From an uncultured Sulfitobacter sp. (GTDB lineage Bacteria > Pseudomonadota > Alphaproteobacteria > Rhodobacterales > Rhodobacteraceae): a stretch of 64,000 nucleotides of DNA. Below the pieces are notes generated by a model that saw only the letters and a program-made list of their open reading frames with translations, was not told the DNA's origin and ran no database searches. The position numbers were made by a program, and so were the translations under genes. Numbering within the stretch: position 1 is the first letter of the stretch; each line of letters opens with the position of its first letter. Location: assembly GCF_947500075.1 (NCBI RefSeq), contig NZ_CANMQS010000001.1, positions 310,001 through 374,000 on the forward strand, written 5' to 3'. Positions 27,243 through 36,741 of this stretch are shown here, piece after piece.

Positions 27243-28016
27243 ATGCAGTCACGCAGCTTGTCAAAATACTCAGCAGAGATCCTGCGCACGGTCGACATGC
27301 TGGGCACCGTCTCTGTGCAGGAACTCTCCCAGATTCTTGGCGTTTCGGATCAAACCATCCGCCGTGTGACCCGCCCGATGGCCGAGCGCGGGGACCTGAG
27401 CAAGGTGCATGGCGCGCTGGTATCGAACAAATCCGCGCTGGATCCACCGTTCCTGTCTCGGATGAGCGTGAACCGCGACGCAAAGGTCGCCATCGCCTCC
27501 GAGGTTGCGCAGATCATTCAGGACGGTGACAGCGTTGCCATTGATACCGGCTCGACTTCGGCGTTCATCGCGCAGGCACTGAGGCAGCGCAAGGCGCTCA
27601 CAGTGGTGACGAATTCCGCATTCGTTGCCAGCACGCTTGCAATGATCCCCGGCAACAACGTCTCCATGGCGGGCACCCAGTTGCGTGACCATGACGGCGC
27701 CGCCTTTGACCGCGCGGCTTTTGAAGTGATCGAACGGATGGAGGTGGATTACTGTGTGCTGTCCGCCTCCATGGTCCACCCCACCAAGGCATTTCTGGTG
27801 CATGAACAATGCGAGGTCGATATTGCTTCCGCGATGATGGACAACGCCAAAACGGCGATCATGGCTGTGGATGCCTCAAAGTTTCAGCCGCAAGACCGCA
27901 GGCCTGCCCTGCGTCAGCCCGCTTTCAAGGAAGGCGATATGCTGGTGACCAACGCCGCGCCCGGTGCGGATTTTGACGTTGCATTAAAAGGCCTGAACAT
28001 CCGCGTTGCCGGGTAG
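27243..28016 (+). CDS. DeoR-family transcriptional regulator
   Basis: 257 residues. The N-terminal winged helix reads ILRTVDMLGTVSVQELSQILGVSDQTIRRVTRPM. The C-terminal sugar-phosphate-isomerase-like sensor has VAIDTGSTSAFIAQAL and later VDASKFQPQ, as in GlpR/DeoR-type repressors that sense phosphorylated metabolites. ATG 27243 has an AGGAG site upstream. The location beside a monophosphatase and a kinase-containing catabolic operon agrees with sensing a phosphorylated intermediate. Targets are probably its own gene and the divergent pair at 26156/26352. Confidence 0.85.
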   Translation: MQSRSLSKYSAEILRTVDMLGTVSVQELSQILGVSDQTIRRVTRPMAERGDLSKVHGALVSNKSALDPPFLSRMSVNRDAKVAIASEVAQIIQDGDSVAIDTGSTSAFIAQALRQRKALTVVTNSAFVASTLAMIPGNNVSMAGTQLRDHDGAAFDRAAFEVIERMEVDYCVLSASMVHPTKAFLVHEQCEVDIASAMMDNAKTAIMAVDASKFQPQDRRPALRQPAFKEGDMLVTNAAPGADFDVALKGLNIRVAG

Positions 28017-28018
28017 GT

Positions 28019-28522
28019 TCAGCCCCCATCCGCAGACACAAACCCTTCTGCTGTCTTGAGCCGGTGACGGATGACATTTGACTGGCCCAACGTCTGCTCG
28101 ACAAAACAACCCTTCTTGGCTGCCGCAATCAGAGCCATCTGTTCGTTCAGCGGGTTGGGGCTTTCAAGTGTAATGTCGATTTCAAACGACTTTGGTGCAG
28201 TCTCATAAATGCGATCCCTGGGGGTCCACTGCCAGACGATCTTGCAGTCCACATGCAGGTCATCAATCTGCACGCCCATGCGTTTCGCAAAGGCGCGCAG
28301 TTGCGTCATGATGCACCCCGTCAGCCCCCCAATGAACAGCGCCAGCGGAGGTGGTGCGGTGGCATCGCCCCCGTGAAACGGCCCTTCATCCGTTGCCAGC
28401 GTGAACGTCTCCAGCATCGGCTCGACCATCCGGACGTCCAGATCATTGCGCATCTTGCCCGTCGCATGACCGGAACAGGCAAAGACAACGTCCACCGGTT
28501 CCTTCGGTTGCTCTATGGTCAT
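28019..28522 (-). CDS. OsmC-family protein
   Basis: 167 residues with the OsmC/Ohr-like layout: FACSGHATGKMRNDL near the start, LALFIGGLTGCIMTQLRAFAKRMG in the middle (the Cys of LTGC is one of the family's redox cysteines), and a C-terminal half of alternating strands. OsmC proteins act on organic or fatty-acid hydroperoxides through a Cys pair. The first Cys here lies unusually early, so peroxidase activity is uncertain. It is the last gene of the TRAP/BKACE operon, 13 bases after BKACE. Confidence 0.75.
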   Translation of the reverse strand: MTIEQPKEPVDVVFACSGHATGKMRNDLDVRMVEPMLETFTLATDEGPFHGGDATAPPPLALFIGGLTGCIMTQLRAFAKRMGVQIDDLHVDCKIVWQWTPRDRIYETAPKSFEIDITLESPNPLNEQMALIAAAKKGCFVEQTLGQSNVIRHRLKTAEGFVSADGG

Positions 28523-28535
28523 CCTTTGCCCTTCC

Positions 28536-29462
28536 TCAAAACGTCACCTTGTCTGCACCTTTCAGCGCAAGGATCGCCCGCGCCTCATCCGGGGTGGCGA
28601 TCTCATTGCCTTGCAGTCCAAGGATTTCACGCATCTTGCGCACCTGCTGGGCGTTGGACGTGGCCAGCTTACCGCGCGCGATGAAGAGTGAATCCTCAAG
28701 CCCCACGCGCACATTGCCGCCCATCTGTGCCGCCACAGCCCCCAACCGCATCTGTGCCACACCCGCACCAATCACAGACCAGCGGTAGTTGTCACCGAAC
28801 AGGCGGTCTGCGGTCTGCTTCATGAAGACCAGATTGTCGATATTGGCCGTGATGCCGCCCAGGATGCCCATCACGAATTGTAGAAAGACCGGAGCTTTGA
28901 ACATGCCCTGATCCATGCAGAATTTCAGGTTGTAGAGGTGACCAACGTCATAACACTCATGCTCGAACCGGCAGCCATGCGCCTTGCCCAAGGTTTCAGC
29001 CACCTTCGCGATATCCTCAAAGGTGTTGCGAAAGATATTGCCTTCGGAGCCGCGCACATAGGCTTCCTCCCAATCGAACTTCCACGCCTTGTACCGATCG
29101 GCAAGCGGGTGCATCGCGAAGTTGAGCGACCCCATGTTCAGCGAACACATCTCAGGCGAGGCGCGCACAGCGGGGGCCATCCGGTCCTCGATCCCGGTGC
29201 TCAGACTGCCCCCGGTGGAGATGTTCACGATCGCATCCGTCTCTGCCTTGATGCGGGGCAGGAATTCCATGAAGTGGTCCGGGTTGATCGACGGTGCGCC
29301 ATTGGCGGGGTTGCGCGCGTGCAGATGCAGGATCGCGGCCCCCGCATGGGCGGCTTCAACGGCCTGTTCATAGATCATTTCGGAATTGATCGGCAGCGCA
29401 TCCGACATCGTCGGCGTGTGAATGGCCCCGGTAATGGCGCAGGTGATGATGGTTTTTGCCAT
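28536..29462 (-). CDS. BKACE-family beta-keto acid cleavage enzyme (Kce-like)
   Basis: 308 residues. The family signature is clear: IITCAITGAIHTP at the start, AAILHLHARNP (zinc-binding His pair), IVNISTGGS, and FEHECYDVGHLYN (metal-ligand Glu). BKACE enzymes combine a beta-keto acid with acetyl-CoA to give acetoacetate and a new CoA ester, with 3-keto-5-aminohexanoate as one known substrate and many others in the family. The neighbouring TRAP importer and cyclase-family hydrolase suggest catabolism of an imported organic acid. The specific substrate is unknown. Confidence 0.88.
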   Translation of the reverse strand: MAKTIITCAITGAIHTPTMSDALPINSEMIYEQAVEAAHAGAAILHLHARNPANGAPSINPDHFMEFLPRIKAETDAIVNISTGGSLSTGIEDRMAPAVRASPEMCSLNMGSLNFAMHPLADRYKAWKFDWEEAYVRGSEGNIFRNTFEDIAKVAETLGKAHGCRFEHECYDVGHLYNLKFCMDQGMFKAPVFLQFVMGILGGITANIDNLVFMKQTADRLFGDNYRWSVIGAGVAQMRLGAVAAQMGGNVRVGLEDSLFIARGKLATSNAQQVRKMREILGLQGNEIATPDEARAILALKGADKVTF

Positions 29463-29465
29463 GGG

Positions 29466-30242
29466 TCAGTCCTCCAGTATCGCGACGGCGCGGATGAACC
29501 CGGCGGACGCGGCTTTGATCTTGAAAGGGAAACAAGACATCGTCCAACCGGTCGCAGGCAGCTGGTCGAGGTTGGCGAGCTTCTCAATATGGCAGTACCC
29601 GATCTCCATGCTGGCGCGGTGCCCCTCCCAGATGATCGACGGGTCACCCTCTTTTGCAAACCGCGCCGCGGTCAGTGGAAAAGGCGCGTCCCAGCTCCAC
29701 GCATCGGTGCCTGTCACCCGCACCCCCTGCTCCAACAGGTGCAGCGTCGCATCGCGCCCCATGCCGCAGCCTTTGATCAGATAATCCGGCTGACCGTACT
29801 TCGCCCCGGCCGAGGTGTTCACCACCACGATATCCAGCGGTGCAAGCGTATGGCCAATCCGGGCCAGTTCCGCGTCAATATCCGCAGGCGTGACCATGTA
29901 GCCGTCATCGAAATGCCGGAAATCCAGCTTCACACCGGGATTGAAACACCACTCCAACGGCACTTCATCAATGGTGATCGCGCGTTCCCCCCCGTTCATC
30001 GTCGAATGGTGGTGATAAGGCGCATCCAGATGGGTGCCGTTGTGGGTGTAGATCGTCAGTTTCTCCAACGCCCAGCCATCACCGCCGGGCAGTTGATCAG
30101 GCGTCATGCCGGGGAAAAACCCTGCCATCTGCTCTGCCGTCTGCTTGTGGTCGAAGTATTCGATCTGGGGCAACATGATCTCCGGATCGGAGGGGATATC
30201 CGCCTCCAGTGGAACCGAAAGGTCAATGAAGGTACGGGGCAT
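29466..30242 (-). CDS. Cyclase-family metal-dependent hydrolase (kynurenine-formamidase fold)
   Basis: 258 residues. The metal-site motif is THNGTHLDAPYHHH (family pattern H-x-G-T-H-x-D-x-P-x-H), with further conserved FIDLSVPLEADIP at the start and DIVVVNTSAG in the middle. Family members include kynurenine formamidase and other amide or lactone hydrolases. It lies 3 bases ahead of BKACE and 17 bases after the TRAP large permease, so it most likely prepares the imported compound or opens a ring or amide before the BKACE step. Confidence 0.82.
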   Translation of the reverse strand: MPRTFIDLSVPLEADIPSDPEIMLPQIEYFDHKQTAEQMAGFFPGMTPDQLPGGDGWALEKLTIYTHNGTHLDAPYHHHSTMNGGERAITIDEVPLEWCFNPGVKLDFRHFDDGYMVTPADIDAELARIGHTLAPLDIVVVNTSAGAKYGQPDYLIKGCGMGRDATLHLLEQGVRVTGTDAWSWDAPFPLTAARFAKEGDPSIIWEGHRASMEIGYCHIEKLANLDQLPATGWTMSCFPFKIKAASAGFIRAVAILED

Positions 30243-30259
30243 GGGGTCTCCTTCGGGTG

Positions 30260-31564
30260 TTACAACAGGCCGGTGGCGATGACGGGGAAGGCGATGATCA
30301 GCGCCAGACAGGCGAGCATCATCAAGGCAAAGGGGGCCGCGCCGATGAAGATATCGGCAAGGCTGATATCGGGATCATCCAGCGTGGATTTGATGACGTA
30401 GACGGATATGCCAAAGGGCGGCGTCAGCAGGCCAATTTCAATGGCCACAACAGTGACGATGCCAAACCAGATCAGATCAACGCCCATCGGGTTCAGGATG
30501 GGCAGCATCAGCGGCACAAGGATCAGCATGATGGAGGAGCTATCAAGGATCATCCCCAGCAGGATCACCACCAGCACATACAGCAGGATCAACCCCATCA
30601 GCCCCAGATCAGCCGTGGCTGCCATCTGGCCAAAGGCATTCGGCACCCCTGAAAAGGCCAGCATCCGCGAATACATCTGCGCAGCGATGATCAGGAAACA
30701 AACCGCAGCAGTGACCAACCCGGTCTCCACCAGCACACGCCAGAGCGCAGGCAGATCAAGGCGGCGTTTGATCAGGCCGATGATCAGCGCGCCAATTGCG
30801 CCGACCGCCCCCGCCTCCACCGGGGTAAAGAAACCGGCGTAGATCCCGCCAAGAACAACAAGGATCAACGCGGCAAGTGGGACGGATTTGCTGATCAGCT
30901 CTCCACTGGAAAGCGCCTGTGCATCTGTGCTCAACGTCTCCCCGGTGAACTTGGGCGCAAAGATCGCCATCAGCACCACGCCAATGGCAAAGAACACCGC
31001 GAGCAGGATGCCGGGGCCGATGCCCGCGACAAACAGATCACCAATGCTCTGTTCGGTCAGCAGCCCGTAGAGGATCAGCAACAGCGATGGTGGGATCAGC
31101 ATGCCCAGCACGGAACTGCCTGCCACAACCCCAACGGAGAAGCGGTTGGTGTAGCCATGCCTGCGCATCTCAGGCACGGCAATTTTGGTAAAGACAGCAG
31201 CAGAGGCGATGGAGATACCCGTCACCGCCGCAAAAATCGCATTGGCGGCGACGGTACCCACGCCCAGCCCGCCTTTGATCTTGCGGAACATCGCATTGGC
31301 CACATCAAAGGCGTCCCGCCCGATCCCGCTTTCGGACACCAAAAAACCCATCAACACAAACAGCGGCACAACGCCGAAGAAATAGCTCGCGATGGCATCA
31401 TTCGCCGCCAGCCCCAGCATCTTGGCCGCCAGCAGGGGTGAGCCTTTGATTGCCCAGACCCCCAGGAACGACATCAGGATCAGCGCAATGGGCACATACA
31501 TCCCCAGCATCACGAAAAAGCCCATGCCACCCAGCGCCATTAGACCAATGTCGAATGCGGTCAT
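30260..31564 (-). CDS. TRAP transporter large permease (DctM)
   Basis: 434 residues, about 12 spans. Characteristic DctM wording: GMYVPIALILMSFLGVWAIKGSP, FGVVPLFVLMGFLVSESG, and LILVPLMLPILNPMGVDLIWFGIVTVVAIEIGLLTPPFGISVYVIK near the end. ATG 31564 overlaps the small-permease stop by four bases. It works with the DctQ and DctP genes upstream for sodium-driven uptake of an organic acid. Confidence 0.9.
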   Translation of the reverse strand: MTAFDIGLMALGGMGFFVMLGMYVPIALILMSFLGVWAIKGSPLLAAKMLGLAANDAIASYFFGVVPLFVLMGFLVSESGIGRDAFDVANAMFRKIKGGLGVGTVAANAIFAAVTGISIASAAVFTKIAVPEMRRHGYTNRFSVGVVAGSSVLGMLIPPSLLLILYGLLTEQSIGDLFVAGIGPGILLAVFFAIGVVLMAIFAPKFTGETLSTDAQALSSGELISKSVPLAALILVVLGGIYAGFFTPVEAGAVGAIGALIIGLIKRRLDLPALWRVLVETGLVTAAVCFLIIAAQMYSRMLAFSGVPNAFGQMAATADLGLMGLILLYVLVVILLGMILDSSSIMLILVPLMLPILNPMGVDLIWFGIVTVVAIEIGLLTPPFGISVYVIKSTLDDPDISLADIFIGAAPFALMMLACLALIIAFPVIATGLL

Positions 31565-32085
31565 GCCTGCGCGCTCCGATACCTGCGCACGATGCGGGCG
31601 AAGAACTGCAACAGCAGCAAGGCCGCCCCAATGAGGATCATCAGTTTGACAGGCCATGTGGGTGCCGTGAAATCGCCAGCGGCACCGACGAAATCGTTGC
31701 GCACCCATGATTTGATGAAGATCGGATAGGTCGCATAGAAGATCGCGCCGATGACGAGGATCGCCAGCAGGTCAAACACCGTCTCCATCGCGCCGCCCAA
31801 CTTGGGAAACCGCGCATTGATCCTGTCAATCAGCGCGTCAGAGCGGGTCATACGCCCTGCCTTCAACGCCTGCGGTGCCTGCAAGAAAACGATGGCCACA
31901 ATCGACAGTTTCACCATCTCCGGCACCCCCGAAATCGGGGCGGCAAAAAGGTTACGGCCCAGCACATCTGCGCCGATCAGCAAGACCAGACCGACAATCA
32001 GCAGTGACCCGACAACATTCGCCGCTTGTGTGCACACATCCAGCGCCCGCAGAGGCGCTGGATCCTGACGTGCAATGGCGGACAT
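31561..32085 (-). CDS. TRAP transporter small permease (DctQ)
   Basis: 174 residues with four hydrophobic spans. VGSLLIVGLVLLIGADVLGRNLFAAPISGVPEMVK is the usual DctQ first half, and KLMILIGAALLLLQFFARIVRRYR the last span. It starts three bases after the DctP stop and overlaps DctM, forming the PQM order. Confidence 0.88.
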   Translation of the reverse strand: MSAIARQDPAPLRALDVCTQAANVVGSLLIVGLVLLIGADVLGRNLFAAPISGVPEMVKLSIVAIVFLQAPQALKAGRMTRSDALIDRINARFPKLGGAMETVFDLLAILVIGAIFYATYPIFIKSWVRNDFVGAAGDFTAPTWPVKLMILIGAALLLLQFFARIVRRYRSAQA

Positions 32086-32088
32086 GGG

Positions 32089-33135
32089 TTACTCTTTGTC
32101 CCAGTCGCGCAGAGGCGTGGCCCCTGCAGCGCGCATCTCCTCCATGTAGGTGGACAGAACGTCAGTTCCGCCGGGGATACCTGCCGCCCATTCCTTGGCC
32201 GCGTTGTCCATACCGGCAGCCCAGACGTCCCGCATGTCTTGTGGCGCATCGGTGATCGTGGCGCCGGCGGCTCCCATCGCCTCAAACGCACCTGTCACAG
32301 CCGCTTCGAGGTTGGAAACATACCACTCCCCCGTTTCACCAGCAGCTTCGGTCATCGCAATCTGCACTTCAGCAGGCAGGCCGTTCCACCAATCCGCATT
32401 GGCACAGATGGAGCCCGCGTATTGCGCGCCAAGCCCGGCACGGGTGATGTTGGGCGCCACTTCGAAAAGCTTGCCCGGAAGCGCAGCAGAGGCGAAGACG
32501 ATCACGCCGTCAAAAACGCCTGTCTTAATCTCATTGTAATAGGTCGTGAGGTTGCCCGAGACACCGACAGCTCCCGTCCCTTTCAGCCAGTTCAACGCGG
32601 CCCCCGGCGCGCCGATCTTCTTGCCTTCCAGATCAGCAAGAGATGAGACCGGGAAGTTGGTCATCAACAGGTAGTCGTCGATCACAATCGGTGCGCCAAC
32701 ATAAACCACGCCATTGTTGTCATAGCTGGTCTGCATGTTGGCATCCTCAACCTGCAAACGGTGCATCAGATCGCTGACCTTGCGCACATCATCGCTGACG
32801 AAGGGGGTGTAATAGGTCACGTTCTGTGGAGCCATCTTGGCCGGATCAAAAAGCGCCTGACATGTGCCCAATTCCACCAGACCCGCTTCAACCGCCTCCA
32901 GTTCCTCTCCAACCTTGGCGATGGAACCACCGTATTGCCCGGTGAAATTCACGCTGTGCTCCGTGCCTTCCAGCTTGGCGGCAACGGCAGGGACAAATAC
33001 CTCGTCCAGCATTTTGACCCAGCGGAAGACAGGTGGATGACCTGCGGCGATGGTGGCGTTGATCGTCTCCGCCATGGCACCCACGGGCAGTGCGGCTGTT
33101 GCTGCCAGAAGCAGCGCTCTCAGTGTCGTTTTCAT
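32089..33135 (-). CDS. TRAP transporter substrate-binding protein (DctP family)
   Basis: 348 residues. ATG 33135 follows GGGAGGG and opens a Sec signal (KTTLRALLLAATAALPVGAMA). The mature protein has the DctP layout: HPPVFRWVKMLDEVFVPAV, QYGGSIAKVGEELEAVEAGLVELG, LADLEGKKIGAPGA, and FDGVIVFASAALPGKLFEVAPNITRAG. The usual ligand-carboxylate Arg is not where it is easiest to spot, so the ligand class is left open. It starts 22 bases after the TetR stop. Confidence 0.88.
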   Translation of the reverse strand: MKTTLRALLLAATAALPVGAMAETINATIAAGHPPVFRWVKMLDEVFVPAVAAKLEGTEHSVNFTGQYGGSIAKVGEELEAVEAGLVELGTCQALFDPAKMAPQNVTYYTPFVSDDVRKVSDLMHRLQVEDANMQTSYDNNGVVYVGAPIVIDDYLLMTNFPVSSLADLEGKKIGAPGAALNWLKGTGAVGVSGNLTTYYNEIKTGVFDGVIVFASAALPGKLFEVAPNITRAGLGAQYAGSICANADWWNGLPAEVQIAMTEAAGETGEWYVSNLEAAVTGAFEAMGAAGATITDAPQDMRDVWAAGMDNAAKEWAAGIPGGTDVLSTYMEEMRAAGATPLRDWDKE

Positions 33136-33157
33136 GTTTCCCTCCCAGGTGTTTGGT

Positions 33158-33802
33158 TCAATTTTCTCGATCTGCCAAAGCAGCGATCCCGCCGCTGGCA
33201 AAGGTGACAAGGCCGTCCAGCACGTCCTCGATGCTCCTTTGCCCCTCTTCCCCCATCAGCCGTTCAATCCGCCCATCGCGGCTGATCACAGCCACCAGCG
33301 CACCTAGCGCCAGCGAATAGGCATGCGCCGCCGTCTTACGGCTCATCTTTGGCTTGATCCGCTGAAGGGCATCGATAAACCGCTGCGCGGTCGGGTCGTA
33401 ATAGGCTTTGACAAGAAGCCGCTCCCTCTCCCGCCCCACAATCAATCCCCCGAAGATGCGGGTGTAGGCTTGATCACCCCCCGCTGGCCCAAGCGGGGGC
33501 CGGAACAGCGCATCAAGGATCTGCGCCAAGGCATCCGCAGCGTTCAGATCGACGCTGTCCAGCAAGGCCGCCCGTTCGTCATTGATGACCTTTGAACGCC
33601 GTTTCACAACTTCGGTATAAAGCTGATCCTTGCTGCCGAAATGGTAGTGCAAAAGCGCCTGACTGACGTCTGCACGGCGCGAGATGGCTTTCATCCCCGC
33701 GCCATCGAAACCACGCTCCGCAAACTCTAGCTCAGCAGCGATTGTAATGCGCTCCACGGTCGAAAGACCGTCTTTCGTCAGGACTTCAGCTTCAACTCCC
33801 AT
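33158..33802 (-). CDS. TetR/AcrR-family regulator
   Basis: 214 residues with the N-terminal helix-turn-helix VERITIAAELEFAERGFDGAGMKAISRRADVSQALLHYHFGSKDQLY, the plain TetR pattern. It is the first gene of the run tetR-dctPQM-cyclase-BKACE-osmC, and a palindrome sits 15 bases before its start, so autorepression with control of the whole operon is likely. The helical effector domain would bind a small-molecule ligand, probably the substrate or a CoA ester. Confidence 0.88.
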   Translation of the reverse strand: MGVEAEVLTKDGLSTVERITIAAELEFAERGFDGAGMKAISRRADVSQALLHYHFGSKDQLYTEVVKRRSKVINDERAALLDSVDLNAADALAQILDALFRPPLGPAGGDQAYTRIFGGLIVGRERERLLVKAYYDPTAQRFIDALQRIKPKMSRKTAAHAYSLALGALVAVISRDGRIERLMGEEGQRSIEDVLDGLVTFASGGIAALADREN

Positions 33803-33817
33803 GTGGTGACCATATCC

Positions 33818-33835
33818 TGACTGATCGGTCAGTCA
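33818..33835. promoter_or_regulatory. Palindromic TetR operator candidate
   Basis: TGACTGA-TCGG-TCAGTCA: two perfect 7-base arms around a 4-base centre, 15 bases upstream of the tetR start. Placement and symmetry suit a dimeric TetR repressor controlling the tetR-TRAP-BKACE operon. Confidence 0.65.
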
Positions 33836-33875
33836 AGCGCTCAGTTGCAGTTAGCGCCCCTCACACCTCTGCGCC

Positions 33876-35759
33876 CTAGGCGATGCTGCGTCGGGTCAAC
33901 GCGATGAACATCAGGGCAATCGCCAGCCCAACGGCGTTCAGCCAAACAGCACCTGCAAAAGCCTCCCAAGGGCACAAGACAGCGATCCCACACCCCGCGG
34001 CAATCACGCGTTCAGGCGCCGACAAATCACGCCCGATAAATCCGACAATCCCCCCGGTGACCGCATAGACGCCAATCAGCGCCTTGATCCCGGTGACCGC
34101 GATCAACCACAACGCGCCATCAAACAGCAACGCCGGAGAGGCTGCGAAAAAGAACGGGATCAAATAGGCAGGCCACCCGATGCGCACCGCTTCGACCGCC
34201 GTTGCCATCGGCGGTGCCTTGGCCATGTTGGACGCCACGAAGGCCGCAATCGCAACAGGCGGGGTCAGCATCGACAGCATGCCGAAGTAGAGCACAAAGA
34301 GATGTGCCGCCATCGGTTGCAAACCCAGCTCCACCAAGGGCGGCGCAGCAAGGGATGCCAGCAGCAGATACACCCCGACCGTCGGCAACCCCATTCCCAT
34401 CACAATACAGACCAACGCGGTCACAAGCAGCAACAACAGCAAGCTCGACTGGCCCAACTGCACCAGGAAAAACCCCATCCCGAAGGACAGGCCAGAGCGT
34501 GCGACCAGTCCGATGATCATCCCGGCGATGGCACAGATCAGGATGATCTCCACCGCAGCCTTGCCAGCAGATACCAGAACACCAATCAGCACCTTGGGAC
34601 TGACGCGGCGGCCATCATAGGTCTGGATCATCGACAACCCCAGAAGCACCAAAACCGCAACCAGAGCGGCCGTCTCAGGGCGCAGATTGAAACTGAACAG
34701 GCCGACGAGCAGGACCACGAAGGGAGCAAAGACAAACCAACCTTTGCGCATCACACGAGCCATCGGAGGGATGCGCGCTTCCTCAACCCGCGCGATGTTC
34801 AGGCGGCCCGCTTCAAGATCCGCGAACATGAACAGACTGAAGTAATACAGGATCGACGGGATCAGCGCGGCCAACATCACGTCGATGTAGCTTGCTTGCA
34901 AATTCTCAGCCAACAGGAAGGCCGCCGCCCCCATGATGGGCGGCATCAACTGCCCACCCGTTGAAGCCGCAGCCTCAATCGCGCCCGCGGTCTTGGACCG
35001 GTAGCCGCCGTCTTTCATCATCGGGATGGTGATGGCACCAGTGGAGGCCACATTGGACACAGCGCTACCCGACACCGACCCAAAAAACGCAGAACCAAGG
35101 ATCGCGATTTTGCCCGCCCCGCCCCGCTTGCGGCCTGCAAGCGCCAGTGACAGATCCGAAAAGAACGCCGACCCGCCCGTCGCCAGCAGAAGCTGTGACA
35201 GGATCAGAAACGGCACCACAACCGCCACCGCAATCGACAATGCCGCCCCAGCGAGCGAAGCGCTGTCCAACATCAGAAACGTCAGCAACCGATCCGGTGC
35301 AATGGACCGACTTTGCAGCGGTCCTGAGAAATTCGATGAAAAGAGCGCGTAGAGACACACGGTGCCAAGAATAACAATCAGGCTCCACCCCATCGTGCGC
35401 CGCACGGCATCCAGCAGCAGCACAAACCCGATCACGGAGATGATCAGCGCCTCCGTCGGATGGTAAAACACATTCTCCGATAGCGTCGGAAAGCGCAGGG
35501 CGAGCCATGCGCCAAAGCCGATGGAGGCAGCCGCAGCAAAGCGCGTCCACCACCGCGGTCCACTGGGGCTGATGATGAAGGCAACCGCCATGGCAAAGGC
35601 CAAAGCGGCGATCAGAACCTGTTCGGAATAGACACGCCAGCCCAACCACAACGGCGCGCCAGAGGACCAGAGCACCGCCGTCAGCGTGATCAGCGCCGCA
35701 AGGATCCCCGTGATGGAGATCCTTGCGCGCAGAGGGGTTTGCGTGCTCTGCTCAGCCAC
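33876..35759 (-). CDS. Fused TRAP transporter permease (TAXI-TRAP type)
   Basis: 627 residues. The small (Q-like, about four spans, to ~residue 150) and large (M-like) units are in a single chain, as is usual for TAXI-TRAP systems. Large-unit wording: GKIAILGSAFFGSVSGSAVSNVASTGAITIPMMK, AIEAAASTGGQLMPPIMGAAAFL, and VCIVMGMGLPTVGVYLLLASLAAPPL. It lies 14 bases behind the TAXI binding-protein gene and is the end of a three-gene minus-strand run. Confidence 0.9.
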   Translation of the reverse strand: MAEQSTQTPLRARISITGILAALITLTAVLWSSGAPLWLGWRVYSEQVLIAALAFAMAVAFIISPSGPRWWTRFAAAASIGFGAWLALRFPTLSENVFYHPTEALIISVIGFVLLLDAVRRTMGWSLIVILGTVCLYALFSSNFSGPLQSRSIAPDRLLTFLMLDSASLAGAALSIAVAVVVPFLILSQLLLATGGSAFFSDLSLALAGRKRGGAGKIAILGSAFFGSVSGSAVSNVASTGAITIPMMKDGGYRSKTAGAIEAAASTGGQLMPPIMGAAAFLLAENLQASYIDVMLAALIPSILYYFSLFMFADLEAGRLNIARVEEARIPPMARVMRKGWFVFAPFVVLLVGLFSFNLRPETAALVAVLVLLGLSMIQTYDGRRVSPKVLIGVLVSAGKAAVEIILICAIAGMIIGLVARSGLSFGMGFFLVQLGQSSLLLLLLVTALVCIVMGMGLPTVGVYLLLASLAAPPLVELGLQPMAAHLFVLYFGMLSMLTPPVAIAAFVASNMAKAPPMATAVEAVRIGWPAYLIPFFFAASPALLFDGALWLIAVTGIKALIGVYAVTGGIVGFIGRDLSAPERVIAAGCGIAVLCPWEAFAGAVWLNAVGLAIALMFIALTRRSIA

Positions 35760-35773
35760 GGTTATGCGTCCGG

Positions 35774-36718
35774 TTACTCAGCCCAGACGCCCATCTCTTT
35801 GTAGAACTTGATGGCACCGGGGTGATAGGTCAGGCCGACCTGCTTGCCCATGGCTTCCTTGGCGAAGCCATTCCAGAAAGGACCACCCGCAAGCAGATCC
35901 GCTTCCTTTTCCCACAGCGCTTTGACGGCGTTGTAGACCATCTCCTCGGACACATCCGCGCCCGCAAAGAACGTGTAGTCAAAGACATTCACGTTTGTCG
36001 GCGCGTCAATGCCCGGCACACTGCCTGCTGGCATTTCCTGCAAGTAGTTCTGAGGAAGGTAGGTGCGCATCCGCTCCAGCGCTTCGGGGCTGTCGTCAAA
36101 GGACAGATAGCGAATACCGAAGGAGGCGTCATATTCGCGGCTGTTGCCCGCTCCCACGACGACAATCGCCACATCCGCTGACCCTTCGGCAAAGCTTGAC
36201 CACATGCGCGGGAAGTTCGGCACGGCGACGCCGTCCACTTCGTCAAGGCTCATGTCAGCATTCGCAAAATACCCACGGGTAACATAGTCCCCCAGCGCCC
36301 TGTCCGCGAAAACCGGGACGCGCTTGCCCTTGAGGTCTTCGAGGCTTTTGATGTCGCTGTCCTTGCGCACGATATAGGCGCTGCGGAAGGGCATGAGCGT
36401 GGCGACCATTTGCAGGTTCTCGTTTGGACGCCCTTCGGACATGCCCGTGCCGTTCACCGCGTAGGTCAGCTGCACCACGTTGGCGATGCCAAACTCAATC
36501 TCCCCGGCGTTGACCAGCGGGATGTAATCAGCGGTATTGGCCAGTTCCTGCGGCCGCATTTGCATATCGCCCACCTCGGAAATCGCCGCAGCCAGCGTCC
36601 GGCCAATCTGGCTCGTACCACCACGCGCGGTTGATCCAAGCGCGGCAAGTTCAGCCGCAACAGCAGTCGCGCCCAGCGTAAGAGACAGGGTCAGACCCAT
36701 CAGATGCTTCATTTTCAT
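35774..36718 (-). CDS. TAXI-family TRAP substrate-binding protein
   Basis: 314 residues. ATG 36718 opens a Sec signal (KMKHLMGLTLSLTLGATAVA). The mature part begins LAALGSTARGGTSQIGRTLAAAI, and ADYIPLVNAGEIEFGIANV and SLEDLKGKRVPVFADRALGDY follow, all typical of TAXI proteins that feed fused TRAP permeases. Characterised members bind glutamate or other acids. The gene is downstream of the AMDase-like gene, suggesting uptake of that enzyme's substrate. Confidence 0.88.
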   Translation of the reverse strand: MKMKHLMGLTLSLTLGATAVAAELAALGSTARGGTSQIGRTLAAAISEVGDMQMRPQELANTADYIPLVNAGEIEFGIANVVQLTYAVNGTGMSEGRPNENLQMVATLMPFRSAYIVRKDSDIKSLEDLKGKRVPVFADRALGDYVTRGYFANADMSLDEVDGVAVPNFPRMWSSFAEGSADVAIVVVGAGNSREYDASFGIRYLSFDDSPEALERMRTYLPQNYLQEMPAGSVPGIDAPTNVNVFDYTFFAGADVSEEMVYNAVKALWEKEADLLAGGPFWNGFAKEAMGKQVGLTYHPGAIKFYKEMGVWAE

Positions 36719-36741
36719 GTGTTGTAACTCCCTATTTTTAT

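Noticed and set aside
28938-30401. Plus-strand open frame of ~490 codons across the BKACE and cyclase genes
   Set aside because: It is entirely antisense to two well-supported enzymes and shows no recognisable motif.
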